From NCBI GenBank assembly GCA_029948255.1, contig JALIZF010001466.1:248001-312000 (forward strand): a stretch of DNA of 64,000 bases, read 5' to 3'. Positions 1 to 12,689 of the stretch are shown piece by piece. The position numbers and the translations under genes were made by a program. This DNA is from Telmatactis stephensoni. Taxonomy: Eukaryota > Cnidaria > Anthozoa > Actiniaria > Isophelliidae. Each line of letters starts with the position of its first letter. Within the stretch, counting starts at the first letter, position 1. Under the pieces are notes generated by a model, which saw only the letters and a list, made by a program, of their open reading frames with translations, searched no databases and had not been told where the DNA came from.

Positions 1-73
1 CTTAGCTGCTGCTGCTTCTTCGATTCAGTCTTCCTTATATAGGAATTCTAATACTACAGCAGTATGCAAAATA

Positions 74-99
74 TCACACACACACACACACACACACAC
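74..99. repeat. (CA)n microsatellite
   Basis: Short CA dinucleotide run of about 13 units near the window start. Confidence 0.9.
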
Positions 100-210
100 T
101 CCCTTGCCATCCTTTTCCACTTTTAAACTGTATAGTTGTCATGTACTTTGAGTCGAGGTCTTAAAGATAAATATCATAACATATAATGAAGGAAATATAA
201 AACGCGCGCG

Positions 211-476
211 CATGTCTCTGTACTGGGATATAAACACGATGGAAGATGTAGAGCAAGAGAAAAGCAAGCTTAGGAACACGAGGCATAACCGAGTGTTTCT
301 CTTGCTTTTCGAGTGCTCTACATCTCCCAGAGTGTTTATATCACAGTACAGAGACATAAGCGATCGTTTTATATTGCTTTTATAAAATATTTTCGACGTT
401 TTTTGAGCGAGCCATGTCTCTGTCCTCTGATATGAACATGGTAGTCAGCCAATCAGCGCCCGCGATATATCTCAAG
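211..476. mobile_element. Foldback/MITE family F1, copy 1
   Basis: Inverted repeat 211-357 with arms CATGTCTCTGTACTG and CAGTACAGAGACAT, each joined to a GAGCAAGAGAAAAGCAAG stem. A shared 3' extension follows to about 476. The same layout occurs at 27321-27582 inside the adhesion GPCR gene. Confidence 0.75.
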
Positions 477-598
477 TATCTTATAAAATAGGATAAACCG
501 AAGAGGTCAAAACAACGGTCGGCCCAATTGAAGGGTTTATTAGATCTGGTGCGCGGTGGGTACCGGGACATAACACCTCTCCCCTACTGAATGGGTAA

Positions 599-1079
599 AC
601 TGCAAAAACGCGCGAGTAAATTTACCAAAAAACTTGAGTAAATCGGTGCATCCACAGTAACTCACTTAATTATTCGAGTAAATTTACTTAGTTAATTGAC
701 AGACTACCCTTTACTTAAATAACTGAGTAAATTTACTCGGATAAGTGAGTTAATGTATATGTGAGGGTCTCAATGGGGTTAACCATTAGCCGTAAAAGGG
801 TCAAAAAATTTAACCGTAAGCCGTAATAGCAGGAAAAAACTAACCGTTAGCCGTAATGAAAAGTTAGTCGTAATAGCTTTTTCCAGCGTTCTCGACAATA
901 AAAATTGATGTTTAACCATCAAGAACAATGTAAATTAGTTATTAATCCAAGTTTAACCGTAATCGTAAAAAAGCCAAAATATAAGCCGTTAACCGTAATA
1001 GCCACCAACCCATTGAGACCCTCATATGTGGACGCATCGATCAAGTTTTTGAGTAAATTTACTTGCGCGTTTTTGCAGT
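599..1079. mobile_element. Foldback element with a second element nested inside
   Basis: Outer arms ACTGCAAAAACGCGC (599) and GCGCGTTTTTGCAGT (to 1079). The interior has GAGTAAATTTACT subpalindromes. The right arm is separated by the nested element 763-1023. Confidence 0.75.
763..1023. mobile_element. MITE nested in the foldback at 599-1079
   Basis: Termini GAGGGTCTCAATGGG and CCCATTGAGACCCTC. Flanked by TATG at 758-761 and 1025-1028, a likely 4 to 5 bp target-site duplication. The interior has repeated TAACCGTAAnnGCCGTAATAG motifs. Confidence 0.75.
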
Positions 1080-1751
1080 GCCTACCTTGAAAATCTCGAT
1101 ACTGATGCATGTAGTCAGTACAGTTTCTATTTAATAGAAACACGTTGTTTAGCATGCCTTGGAACATACAGTTCATTTATTACTGTAATTTAAAATTTAC
1201 TCTTCGAGATATTTGATGACAACTGAAGTTCAGCATTTTACTCCTCAATAAGGTGGCCGTGGTGGGTCAGTGCCGACGGCGTTTAATACCAGCCCACCTA
1301 ACTGACTAGGCGCATTTTCGGAAAATCAAACATCTGGAGGCATTTTGGAGTAGAAACTGGTAACAGCTAGTTGTTTTCTTTATATACGAGTTATGGTAAA
1401 CACGAATATAACTGTTACCAAAGCCAATTTTGTGAATTTGGCTGTAAAATGATGTCACAAAGTATGGTATGTTGATGACGTCATAACAACAAACTAACAA
1501 AGATAAACCAATTTATTTGATGATGTTGCCTAAATATCTTCTCATGTGATAGTAATAGTGGTATTAAGTTGTATGTAATGATTTTAGTGACGATTTCTCT
1601 TTATATTCTATACTAAGTGGGATATAACACTTGGTCCCAGTCCTTTCTAATTTCATACTTGATAGTAGTTACAACGAACATGAATTAGACCTATCTTATC
1701 AAAGTCATATTTCTGATTTCTTATTGTTTTTGTCGACATTAATTGCGTTTT

Positions 1752-1815
1752 AATGACCAATCCCCTTTCTTCGTTTTGCACGAGCAAAAAGAAGAAAAGG
1801 GATTGCATGGTCATT
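1752..1815. repeat. Short inverted repeat
   Basis: Arms AATGACCAATCCCCTTTCTTC and an imperfect reverse complement ending TGGTCATT, with a short loop. Probably a MITE remnant. Confidence 0.6.
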
Positions 1816-3690
1816 CAAAATTTTATAGAGACCCTCACCCACCTCTAACTCAAACCTAGTCAGTTCCTACCAAAGACCTTTCCTACCCTTGCTGAGAGTT
1901 AGGACACCGCAGACTAGCCATGCAAACTCTTACTGTAGTCTCCTGAAATATATTAATAAGTATAATCGTATCGGCTCTAATTCAAAAACTTAACGGCCTA
2001 AAGTACGCGGCATATGAAAAGGAAAGAGGTGCGCCAATGCCGAATATAAACATTTTGCACCCGTTCGGAGTCACAGAACACCGAAACAATTGCACGGCTA
2101 GCCTTTTGCGCAGATGCCCGCTCGGGAGCCTTCATCAAATTCATCCAGTATACCGTTTTTATAAAAATTGGTATTCGTGCATATATGTCCTGTTAATATG
2201 GCGTGAAACGTTCCCGAGACAGCCCTCCACCCGAGTTTCCCTGGGCAAGCTAATTTTTCATATATTTCTTCGAAAAATTCCACCTAGCTAGCGTTTACAT
2301 GAAAAATTTAACTCGTCTCGGTTGGGCGAGACTACTCGGGGGCGAGACAACTCGTCTCGGTTGGTAGGGTCCGGTCAACCCTGGGAGGCGGCACAACATT
2401 TTCTCACATAAACACATAACTCGCCATCAGTACCAAAACTTCGATTCCATGTGACAAGGCTAAGGATCAAGAGGGGGCGTCTAATGCGCATGCGCGCCTG
2501 ATTACGTCATGAAACTAATTATAGTTCTTTGTGGGCTGTAACAGTCACCGTTTCGTCTTTGAGAGTCACAATGATAAGCCACATGAACTCCGAGGAGGGA
2601 CTGGGTCACATTGAAGTCTTTTTGCTATATAATCCTATACGTTTTAAAATTGCTTCAAGTATTTAAAAGCCCCATATTCCAGTTACCGTCATACATTATG
2701 TATATCGTTTATCAAGAAAATAAACAAATCTGATCAAAATAAACAAATAATTCTTGTACGGCTGCCATCTTTGATTTAGTACATAAAGTAATCTGGTTTT
2801 AGGTGTAATTGTCGTTAATATCGCAAGCAGTTTTTCAAAATTGAACCGAAATTTCAGTCATCTACGATTTGGAAATTCTGGAAGATCTTTTGGCGGCATT
2901 TATCGGTAATTTTCTAGATTTTTTTTCTTGTAAAAGATACACCACGTATTAATATCATACATTTTCTATTGGATTTATACATTTTGGAGATTTATATCTT
3001 GACCGACCAAATTATTAAAACACAGGTTACTTACCAGAGATAAAAGCAGCCAATTTTGTACCTTATGTTATTGGTTTATCAGCTTTGACCATGCGCAGTC
3101 CTTGACTTATCTTGACAACATCTTTTGAGTAACAATAGAGCCTATTGTATTTTACCGCGTTCTCTGAGTACCGCTAAAAGGGTTTCTGAAAGTGGTAGAG
3201 TATTCTGACGAAAGTTACCATCAACTGAGCAATGTCTAATCAATCCTTCTCGAACTAGCTGAGTGATAATGGAACGGACTAAAACCAAAACGAGGCTCGC
3301 GGTAATCATGGCATGAGATTAGCAGCTGCCTTTGGATATTTAATTTCAAGTTGTCATATGGGGAAGGAAAGGACGAAGTAAACTTATACATTTTCTTTTT
3401 TATATAGAAATGAATTAGCCTGGGTGAGTATCAACGATTTGTAAGTATTAATGAGAACATACCGTTCATGTAGCAAATGCTGCTTGGTAGAAATGAGCTA
3501 GTATTAGGACATAATATTAGTCTTGAAAACAGCGCAGTAAGTTCCAGGATTAAGATGAGAATGCACCCATAGTTGAAGTATGTGCACATAATTTTGTTCT
3601 GAGAAGAGCACTAATCTATATCAGTGGTTAGGCTAATTTTTGAATGCACATGAAACCGGCATACTTTTCTTACTTTATGGCTTGGCGGCT
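1816..3690. other. Intergenic, no gene seen
   Basis: AT-rich. Short frames such as 2037-2291 have no recognisable domain. I see no repeat structure beyond the short CTCGTCTCGGTTGG pair near 2310-2360. Confidence 0.5.
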
Positions 3691-3693
3691 TTA

Positions 3694-3926
3694 AGGCGGT
3701 GTTACACGAGACGATTTTTAACGACAATTTTCCGCGCAACGTTGCAATCGAACTTGCAATATTTTGCGTTGCGAGTTTCTGACTTGGATTCAAACTCGCA
3801 ACGCGTTGCCGAAGCGAAAATTGCAAGGGAAATCGTTCCAAGTGTCATGTTACACGAGAAAGATTTTTAACGCAACGCCGTTGCGCTGAAAATCGTCGTT
3901 AAAAATCGTCTCGTGTAACACCGCCT
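3694..3926. mobile_element. MITE family H (PIF/Harbinger-like), copy 1
   Basis: Termini AGGCGGTGTTACACGAGACG and its reverse complement; flanked by TTA at 3691-3693 and 3927-3929. A 3-bp TWA target duplication is the hallmark of PIF/Harbinger. Copies at 26577-26864 (diverged) and 60834-61057 have the same flank. Confidence 0.8.
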
Positions 3927-4735
3927 TTAAAGAATACTAGCCGAACTTTGCTAACAGACTACTCATTTATAGGTATAAGGTAAAAACGATTTTGACATGT
4001 CGAAATATATGTTCACTATATAAATCAGTTTACTATGAAAACACCCAGCTGTCTATTGTCGAATGCTATATCCTTGGTGTTTAATTTTCAAACGATTTCC
4101 GGCCTTTTCTTTCGTTGGCTACGAAGAACACTTAAATGTTTGTTGATAGATAAAACAGACAGCAATTTATGAAAAGAACGATTTAAACATGCAGCTGTCA
4201 TTCTGGCAACAGGATTCTTTTTCATCGCACATTTGAGTAACTACTTATCAGCACTGATTTCGAAGTACTTGTTAATGTTGAAAAGCTTAATTTGACAAAA
4301 AAATCACAAACGGTTTGATTGCCATCAATTTATGTAAAACATCCGGCTTTTTATGAAAAATTCAAAGCGAATAATAAAAAAAATCTTGAGTTAGTTTTTC
4401 TCTTCTGGCTTTCAAACTGACTCCATGCCATGAACACTTTTAACTAGGTATTTACAACAACAATACAATAACAACAGTAGGTTGAGTAGAGAACGTCATC
4501 TATATTCAACATTACAAAATATTTCATTTCGTTTTTACCCGTCACTTTTAATTTGATCGAACATGAAAAAAATATTTGGTTTGGCTATTATTGTCCTACA
4601 GATAACGTCAACCACTTTTCGATTGCCACTTAATTACGATATTGACCGCGATTTTCATTGAGGTGGACCTACATTGCAAAAATCGTTGATGGGGCGAATA
4701 GCCACTGAGCGAAAGACAATTTGTGAGACCAAATA

Positions 4736-4906
4736 CAGTCAGCTCTCGTTATCGCGGACACCCTTGAGACCGGTATTTGGTGTCCGTGATAGCAAAAGTC
4801 CGTAATAGCGGGAGTTGCTTTCATACATTTCTTTGTATTTTCGAGATTTAGCTTCTCTCCGTAATAGCGAGATGTCCGTAGTAGCGGCGTGCGCGAGAGT
4901 TGACTG
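4736..4906. mobile_element. MITE with CAGTCAnCTCTCG termini
   Basis: Termini CAGTCAGCTCTCG and CGAGAGTTGACTG, with internal GTAATAGCGnGA repeats. This resembles pogo/Tigger-type termini. No clean TA flank is visible. Confidence 0.6.
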
Positions 4907-5090
4907 CACCAAATATTGGAAAATAACGAGGAGCCGTGCAGCATGTTTTGTCTTCCCTGAAAATGAACCAGAATTAGGAATATAGTGGTCTAAGTAGGCA
5001 AGGGTTTTATTCTGTAATACATTCGAATCCTACACTTTTGTTCACCTCCCGTAAGCGACCAAAAATATGCACCTCCACGATGCCACCACT

Positions 5091-5767
5091 TTTTAAGGAG
5101 GCCCTACGCTAGCTTCCCTCAATTTCTCTAGTGCTCGACCGGTCAACTTGAAACGGTTGTAGTTCTTACATGAAGGCACCCACAGTTATGACCTTTCGTT
5201 CACTTACTACAGTAAAGAATGAAGTTTTTAATGGTATGTGTTTTGTTTACATCGGGGTTGCCATAGGGACGAAACGATGACGTCACCGTTTTAGATTCTC
5301 CCTTTGGTGAGAAGTAGTCTGATATATGAGCAACGTATTGGACAGTCGAATAGTTGTCATGCTGCTTTGCTTTTAAAATTATTGAGTCGAAACCTGATAA
5401 TAAATTGCTATTTTGGGGGTTAAAAAATTGCGCCTCGAATATTTCAAAATCTGTTTATACGAATTTCTCCAAAATTCGTATGTTACTAGCCAAAGTCCTA
5501 TATATTAACGCCTTTTATGTCGTTTTAAAGGTTTAGGTCAAAAAAACGCGTAAAATTGCTTGGAATCTAAAACGGTAACGTCATCGTTTCGTCCCTATGG
5601 TAACCCCGATGTAAACAAAACACATACCATTAAAAACTTCAGTCTTTATGTAGTAAGTGGACGAAAGGTCATAACTGTGGGTGCTTAATTTCATGTAAGA
5701 ACTACAGCCATTTCAAGTTGGCCGCGGTCGAGCACTAGAGAAATTGTAGGAAGCCTCCTTAAAAAAT
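5091..5767. mobile_element. Large foldback element, arms about 205 bp
   Basis: Left arm 5091-5298 and right arm 5562-5767 are imperfect reverse complements over their whole length, sharing for example CATCGGGGTTGCCATAGGGA and AAACAAAACACATACCATT. The 260-nt centre has only a 60-codon chance frame. Confidence 0.8.
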
Positions 5768-6037
5768 ACCAAAAGTCTCCCTTACGGCAAATTACTAAAG
5801 TTGGCACCTCTGGTAAGCGACCGTGACCAGCTCTGGAGCTGATAGTTTGTCATTTTCTTTTGTTTTTAATCCGAAAACAAACACTGTTAAAACACTGTCC
5901 AAGTAACTTCTCAAACTTATGAATAATTAATGCCTCTTAAGCCAACCAGATGATGGATGGATTCGACTTTTGTCGAAAAAAATCTTTCGATAAATGACTT
6001 CGAACTCGAGACCTGCACTCACTCCTAACCCCCTTTA

Positions 6038-6126
6038 GGGCCTGATTATATGAACCGGGCTGACTTCTTTTGTTTTCTTTAACCTTGGAGCCACACAACA
6101 AAAGAAGTCAGCCCGCTTAAAGTCCC
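6038..6126. mobile_element. MITE relic, GGGCCTGATTATATG family
   Basis: Begins after TTA with GGGCCTGATTATATGAACCG and contains the pair CTTCTTTTGTT and ACAAAAGAAGTCAGCCCG. It is a diverged relative of the better kept copy at 54491-54622. A one-sided fragment occurs at 15664-15706. Confidence 0.6.
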
Positions 6127-7203
6127 TATAAGCTCTAGCGAAAATGTACATTTTTTAAAAGTTGAGTATATTGGGAAAATATATTTAAAGCGAAATCAAA
6201 GATGTGAATCTTTTTCCAGTGTACCCGCCCATTCAAAGCTGTCGCTCCAGGCAAAAATCCGCGTTCTTTGGAAGGCTGGGACGAATTAGGTTAATAATAT
6301 ACTCATTTGGTTAATAATAAACTTTGACATTGTGACGTAATTTAAGGCACATTGTGACGCATAGATCATATATACATGTATTTTGCGCCTTAGAAATATT
6401 GAATTATTATTATTATTATGACGCAATTTAAGGGACAAACGTCTAGTCACGGCATTTAGTCTCAATAAAGAGCACAAAATAGCTATATCAAAGTAATAAT
6501 AGAATTGTTTAGCAGTAGTTAGATAGAGCGTATGGCGACAACAATATACAGGGATAACAAGAGCTTGAAATTTAACTTTATTCCTTAGTATACGTTATAT
6601 CGATACTGGGTCTCAGTTCCCCAAGAGTTCTCAAAATTTTTTCCACAGGATGCCAAAAATGTTCATTTTCTCCGACTTTGCAACGCTTCAGTTCCCGGCC
6701 AAATGAAGCTAACCACAGGATGCGGGTCCGCGAGCGTGAGTGGAGAACTGAATAACTGAACATCCTCAAATACCACTGTATTACACGCACTCCGTGCAAT
6801 ACACAATCCAATAACAATAGGGTTACATAACTTATGAGAACTGAATAGTTAATTGCAAATCAGTTTGCGATACTCTACATACCAATGGAAAATACATTTT
6901 TTTTTTCTTTTTTTTCTTTTTGACACATCTGTTCTTTTATAGCTAATGACTCTTTTTTTCTCTAAAGAAATTACAGTAACTCATTAATCTGCATTAATAT
7001 TTGATCATTCAAAATGACTATCAATTTCTCTAAAACAGCTTTACAGGTCAGGCCAACCTTTCTGTTTAAATTTGGTGATAATAAAAATATATTGCTTTAG
7101 ACTTCTTTAAAGATGTCTCTATCTGGACTGATGCCATTCAGGGTGTAATAATCTTGCATGCATAGATGGCAACCACCACAGGAAGCCAAACTGAGAAGCT
7201 GCA

Positions 7204-7346
7204 ATAGACAACTTTCAAAAATGGCGGGCTCATTGTTCACGAGAACGAGGCCAGAAAGGCCTCCAAAATCATACTTATTTTCTGCTAACAAGGCCTTTGT
7301 GGCCTCGTTCTCATGTACTAGGCCGCCATTTTAGAAAGTCGTCTAT
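7204..7346. mobile_element. MITE, ATAGACnACTTTC termini
   Basis: Arms ATAGACAACTTTCAAAAATGG and its near reverse complement ending GTCTAT. The interior repeats GAGAACGAGGCC and GGCCTCGTTCTC. Confidence 0.7.
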
Positions 7347-7599
7347 AAATCACTATAACTCGATGTTAATCCAATCCACGAGTTATATACGCCATTGGCG
7401 GTTTGATTATTCCCTGTCATGATCTTGGATCATGTGTCGCATCGAAGTCGATATAATATTTTACTGATCTCTCATCATGGTAAAATGTGAGTGGCCTTTA
7501 CATGTCTTACATAGACAATTGATGATAGTTAATTATCTGTAGTTAACATAACTTCAGTCAAATTTAGACCCCTAGCTATATGGTGATCATCTCCCTTAA

Positions 7600-8062
7600 A
7601 CGACCAACATTAGCCACTTTCATACCGTGAAGACTGGGTACGAGTTCCTCAAATTTTGACGATGGTAACGCAAAACTCATATAGTCAGAAAGAGCACATC
7701 GAGCTATAAAATCCCGAAGTTTGGTGTTAATCGGTTTAATATTGAATGACTAACAACCGTGTAAAAATGCTAGAATTTACAAAGAAATGTATGGTTGTAG
7801 GGACATTTGTGGACATATATTTGTCCCTACAATCATACATTTCTTTGTAAAATCTAGCATGTTTGAACTGCTGTATCTCTTTGCAATGTATATCCGATTA
7901 ACATCAAACCTCGGGATTATATACAGCTCGATGTGCTCTTTCTGACTACATAAGTTTTGTGTTGCCATCATCAAATTAAAGTTTAAGGAACTCGTACGAA
8001 AAAAAATTACCCAGTTTTCACGGTATGAAAATGGCTAATAACTTGACAGTTTGGGTGGTCGC
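7600..8062. mobile_element. Foldback element, about 460 bp
   Basis: Arms pair along CGACCAACATTAGCCAC, TTCATACCGTGAA, AGTCAGAAAGAGCACATCGA and TACAAAGAAATGTATG. The loop is a few tens of bases near 7815. An unrelated foldback at 9081-9492 also carries the ACAAAGAAATGTATG stem at its centre. Confidence 0.75.
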
Positions 8063-8753
8063 TTACTGGAAGGTTTGACTGTATGTTCTTATCTAGAAAT
8101 CCACTTATCTAGAAACTTCTTTCGCTCTTGCCACCCCCAATTACCATTTGCCGAAAACTATAAAGCAAATAAAGGAATCGTTTAGGGTTAAAACTTTTTT
8201 GGGGTGACCTCAAAAATTTCTATTCCAAATCCTATCGTTTATAAATTAGATCAATTCTTGGATATTATTTAGGCCGAGTTCCAGAAAACTCGATTAGCGT
8301 AAATCATGATTGGATTTAATCTTTAATTAACGCTGGTCGGTCTTTCAGGAACCGGCTGCAGTTTACAAAGAATCAGGAGGCTCTAATGCATTTTTCCAAT
8401 TGTAAATACGCACAATTCTCAGCGAGACTCCAATTACAGGCCTATGGGTAAATAGGCACTCGACCACAAGCACACCGGGAATTTGGCCGGCCTTTTACGT
8501 CCATCCAGTGGAGAACTACAGTCAAACTATAGGAAAACTGTGAACACCTAAAATATGTCTGAAATGTTCATTGCCTTAAAAACAGTAGGGAGGACGGATA
8601 TTTATACGCCTGTTCCTCTCTGCTCCTTGTGATACAGCAGCTGAAACTATCAGTCGTACGGGAGTCCTGATCAGGCCGGGGAAAGCTTTAAATGCCAATT
8701 TTCGGCACGGATATATTAATTCGACGATTATTCGTACATACCTCGTTCTATAT

Positions 8754-8864
8754 GGCCCTGTTCACACTACAGTTCTAGATCGATCTGAGTTCGATCCAGC
8801 TTGAAGCGATGTACTAGACTGGATCGATCTCAGATCGATCTAATGCTGTAGTGTGAACAGGGCC
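8754..8864. mobile_element. Compact 111-bp MITE
   Basis: Termini GGCCCTGTTCACACTACAG and CTGTAGTGTGAACAGGGCC are exact reverse complements. The centre is built from GATCGATCTGAG-like palindromes. Confidence 0.8.
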
Positions 8865-9080
8865 AATGATTCTATTGGATCATCCTCATGCATGGACATA
8901 TGATTATTGTATATAAATCACCCATTATTTTGTGAATTGTGGAAATACCTGAAAAAATTATTTTAGGAAACCTATGACGTTCTCGCGCGTACACGACAAT
9001 ACTACCAAAATTGTTTGCCATTCAATTTCACACTTTATTTTAATATTATTTTACAAGAAATTGGAATGAGAAGAATACAA

Positions 9081-9492
9081 TAGACCCTTATCACGCTAAC
9101 GTGACATTATAAAATATTTTATTTATCGAAAAAACGAATTTGCTATCAAATTCATCACATTGATATTAGTAAAATTGCAGAGTTTCGTAAAGATTGCCCT
9201 TATAAACTGACGAGGTTATGAATTTTTGAAGCTAGATATTTTTGTGGAATTTTTATAAAGAAATGTATGTGTTTAGCATGCCCGTCAACCATACATTTCT
9301 TTGTGAAAAAAATTTAATTTAGCAAAAAAAAAAAAAGGTTTTTTTTTTTCATTCATATCACTTGTCAGTTTAAGAGCAATCTCCCCGAAACTTTGCAATT
9401 TTACTAATATCTATGTGACGAATTTGATAGTGAATTGCTTTTTCCGATAAAACAAATAATTTATAATGTCACGCTTGCGTGTTACAGGTCTA
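9081..9492. mobile_element. Foldback element, about 410 bp
   Basis: Arms start TAGACCCTTATCACGC and end GCGTGTTACAGGTCTA. They pair imperfectly through ACGTGACATTATAAA and TTTGCTATCAAATTC; the centre has a poly-A/poly-T run. Confidence 0.7.
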
Positions 9493-10436
9493 TAAGCATA
9501 TATATCAGACAATTCTATTCTCAGCGGTCTCAATAGTGTACAAAAACGAGAATCCTCATTAGCATACATATTTTACTTCGTCGCCAACCAACGTCTGGAC
9601 GTGGCAGGTTGTTGCTTTCCTCCTCCGACGTCAAGAATGGTGAGACCCTGGGTAAAGCCTACACTTTTGAAACTGTTTTCTATAAGGTCTTCGGCTATTT
9701 CTGCATTTTTGTATGGCTGCATATTAATGGCTCTAACGTTATTAGTTTGTTCTCTAGTGCGTGCAGTATAGCTCCACATGACACCAAATAGCAATTTTAC
9801 TCTCTTCCATCGGTGCAGTTCGCCCCACAACTGGTTTAAAGCAGGGAAATATTTTGAGTTTGCTGTGTTGTAGATTTTAGCCTAGTAATGTTTGAATGAT
9901 TGGTTAAGTTGGATTATAAACTCTTTAATTTAACTTTCCAAATTGTTTTCTTGTCACGGTTACAAATATGTTTTTTACCGAATTACGTTCAGTGTATCTG
10001 GCCACCTGTATGCAGGACGTTCAATGTTTGTTCCTTTAACCAAAATCACCTTGCCGCGTGTCGTATCAAGGCTAAGTTAATCGTGTCTTTTATATAATTT
10101 TACAATGTGCACTGGAATTCTTGTCACTATTTAGCGGCCATGCCAGTCAATTCTTTTGTCGCTTTTGTAATTCCGTGGCATGTTATTTTCAGATTTGCTA
10201 TTTTTGTTCCAATTCCTATTTATCCATAGTGGTATTTTCTAAATGGTGTTGCTTTTTTTAGGTTTAAGTTAGTATATTTTAGCACCTGCTTAAGTAGCTC
10301 CATTACTGTTTATAATTCATGATTTTAATGCTTCGTTCACCAGTAGCTAGTTAACGTTTTCAACGCTAATCTTGCAGGCCGACCTTATTGCTGGAACGTC
10401 TCCATATAAATGAAGACGGTGTCTACGGTTTATAAT

Positions 10437-11320
10437 TAAGGTGCCTCGATATAGTTTTTTAGTGACCATGCTTCCGTTTTTCACTCCACGAATTGAGCAA
10501 CTTACTCTTCACCAACCAAAACAATTTTTATAGCAGTAATTGGACTTAAATCAAAGTTTTGTGTTAAACAAAGATGGCTGAAATCAATTTTTCTAAAATA
10601 TCTCTTGAACTCGAGCAGCTCTCGACAAGCGACTACGTGCACACTAAGGCAAAGAAATTAATGCATAATTCAAACATTTTTACCAAACCGTTAATTTTTG
10701 AAAAGATTACAAATAATTCAAAAAATAATAATTCATTAGTTTATTAAGGGACCGGACATCATTTACAGGGAGGGGGGCTGGTGAAAATAGAGAGGGGGGC
10801 ACAGATTTTTATGCTCACTCTGTAAGAATGTTATGTGTGTATGTATGTAGAAAGGGGGGAGGGTCATCAAAACTTGAGCAGTTACCTTTTTCATTTGCAC
10901 CAGCCCCCCCCCCCCCCCCCCCCCTCCCTCGTAAATAATGACCAGTCCTTAAGTGATAAGTTTACCCTAGTTTTATCACAATGATTTTAAGTAGACAGAC
11001 TCAGGTCAAGGTTTTGTTTTTTGTCAGTTTCAGTATAATTGGTGTTACCATGGCAACGGTATAAAAATAAGGCAATTCAGTTTTTCTGAATTCAGTTTTT
11101 CTAATATAATATATCCAGGCACCCAAATACTATGTAACAAAGTACGTACCAAGGTAAAGTAGATAACATCTATTTATACTCTCTTGATAACATAGAATTA
11201 AAACTCTTTGATTGAAGTGATTTGGAATAAATGACCAGAAATTGGCAAATTCGAATTGTTTATGTTTTCGCGATTTATTCAAAAACGGCTTGGTAAAATT
11301 TTTTGAATTTGACATGTCAT
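10437..11320. mobile_element. Non-autonomous DNA element G1, truncated copy with nested insertion
   Basis: Starts TTAAGGTGCCTCGATATAG and matches the element at 54421-55545 through AATTGGTGTTACCATGGCAA, AGGCACCCAAATACT and AAAATTTTTTGAATTTG, where homology stops before the right terminus. It carries the nested element 10748-10948. Confidence 0.75.
10748..10948. mobile_element. MITE nested in element G1, TTAA target site
   Basis: Termini GGGACCGGACATCATTTAC and a reverse complement ending GACCAGTCC; TTAA at 10744-10747 and 10949-10952. The uninterrupted copy at 54911-54925 reads TTATTAAGTGATAAG with one TTAA, confirming insertion. Contains a C homopolymer near 10903-10924. Confidence 0.85.
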
Positions 11321-11370
11321 ATATAGTACACAAAATACACTTGGCAAACATTAGGCATAATACAACCGCC

Positions 11371-11525
11371 GTCCGGTTGGCTCAATTGGTTGAGCGTCTC
11401 CCGTTGATCTCTCGTGCGTGAGGATGGGGTTCGATTCCCAGCGGGACAAACACTCAGGGTCTTTAAATAATTAAGGAGAAGGTTCTGCCATTGTAATTAC
11501 ATCTGCAAATGGTTAGACCTTGAGT
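11371..11525 (+). mobile_element. tRNA-derived SINE
   Basis: Bases 11371-11447 have tRNA-like A-box TGGCTCAATTGG and B-box GGTTCGATTCC but a non-standard middle, followed by a non-tRNA body (AAGGAGAAGGTTCTGCC, TCTGCAAATGGTTAGAC). A diverged copy lies at 24945-25260. The body rules out a plain tRNA gene. Confidence 0.7.
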
Positions 11526-11660
11526 TAAGGTGGCTCGATATAGTTTTTTATTGACCAAATTGAACAACTTACTCTTCACCAACCAAAACAATTTTTACAC
11601 TAGTAGTTATTGGACTTAAATCAAAGTTTTTATTTTTGTCTATTTCATGGGATGTAATTG
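11526..11660. mobile_element. Element G1 terminus fragment
   Basis: TTAAGGTGGCTCGATATAG followed by about 110 nt matching the left ends at 10437 and 54421. It then passes into unrelated tandem-like TGTAATTGGCGTT sequence at 11650-11950. Confidence 0.7.
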
Positions 11661-12506
11661 GTGTCATTGCTCCTTCATTTACAGCGTTCTACATGCTTGC
11701 TTTGTCACTGTACGACATGATGTGTAATTGGCGTTAATTCCCTCGTGACCAGCATTTTGCATGCTTGTTTTGTACACTGGATTTGTATGACATGAGATGT
11801 AATTGGCGTTGATTCTCTCAAGTCTGCATTGTTACAGGGCACAAATTACAAATATTCAAGCCGTTTTTCTACCCTACTGTAGCCTACTTTTTGTTTTGCG
11901 CACTGGATTTGTATTAAATGAGATGTAATAGTCGACTTCCGAGTTACACTTCACTTGCCACATACAAACTATCAAGACAAGGCTACGTGCACAAATTCAA
12001 TCAATCGTAACAAGACAAAAGTTTTAGCACATAGCCTCGTTCTGAGTCTTTTGTATGTGGCAGGTGAGGCAGATCAACGCGTTCACTCGTGTCCAACGCT
12101 CTACATGCTTGCACTGTTGTGTGCACTGGATGTCTTTGACATGGAATGTGATTGACGTTGTTGTTGCGTCGTGTCTAAAGTCGTGCATGCTTGTGTTTTA
12201 TTTTGTCGGATATAGATTATCGACACTTGTGGTGTCTTTCACTGGGTTGTTGGCAGGCATATTGATTCAGTATTCCTTGTATATGGCAATTGGATTTGGT
12301 GTATATTTATCTCATTTGGATTTGTAGTCTTGTAGTCAACCGACTTGTAAGTTTTGGAGCGTGGATTCTTTGAGTTTTAGACTATTACTTGAGGTTAGTT
12401 GAGGCTTTGCGTTTTGAGGTTTGGGGTATTTGTTTCGGTGTGGGGAAACCTTTCGGTCCTTAGATTCCAACCCCTTCCAGAGCGTTTCGTAATTGTCGGA
12501 GCCAGA

Positions 12507-12686
12507 GGGCCCGTTTCTCGAAAGACCCGTCAACTTTATGGTTCCGTTAATTTTCAGGAGCAATTACGCGAGTGCGCGAGCACCTGTAACTTGCGTGAAA
12601 AATCATGGAAATTGATATTAACGTGCACGAAAAACACCCGTAAACTTGATCGGATAAGTTACCGGGTCTTTCGAGAAACAGGCCCC
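12507..12686. mobile_element. MITE, GGGCCCGTTTCTCGAAAGAC termini
   Basis: Left arm GGGCCCGTTTCTCGAAAGAC; right arm GTCTTTCGAGAAACAGGCC. About 180 bp, imperfect centre. The frame 12399-12722 across it is not a gene. Confidence 0.7.
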
Positions 12687-12689
12687 AGG

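Noticed and set aside
3640..3870. 76-codon frames on both strands
   Set aside because: They lie within MITE family H and repeat at the other copy without conservation as protein.
9573..9830. 85-codon minus-strand frame, moderately protein-like
   Set aside because: No recognisable domain. It ends in sequence that looks like a dispersed repeat tail.
11371..11447. tRNA gene
   Set aside because: A- and B-box present, but the anticodon arm does not fold as a tRNA and a SINE body follows.
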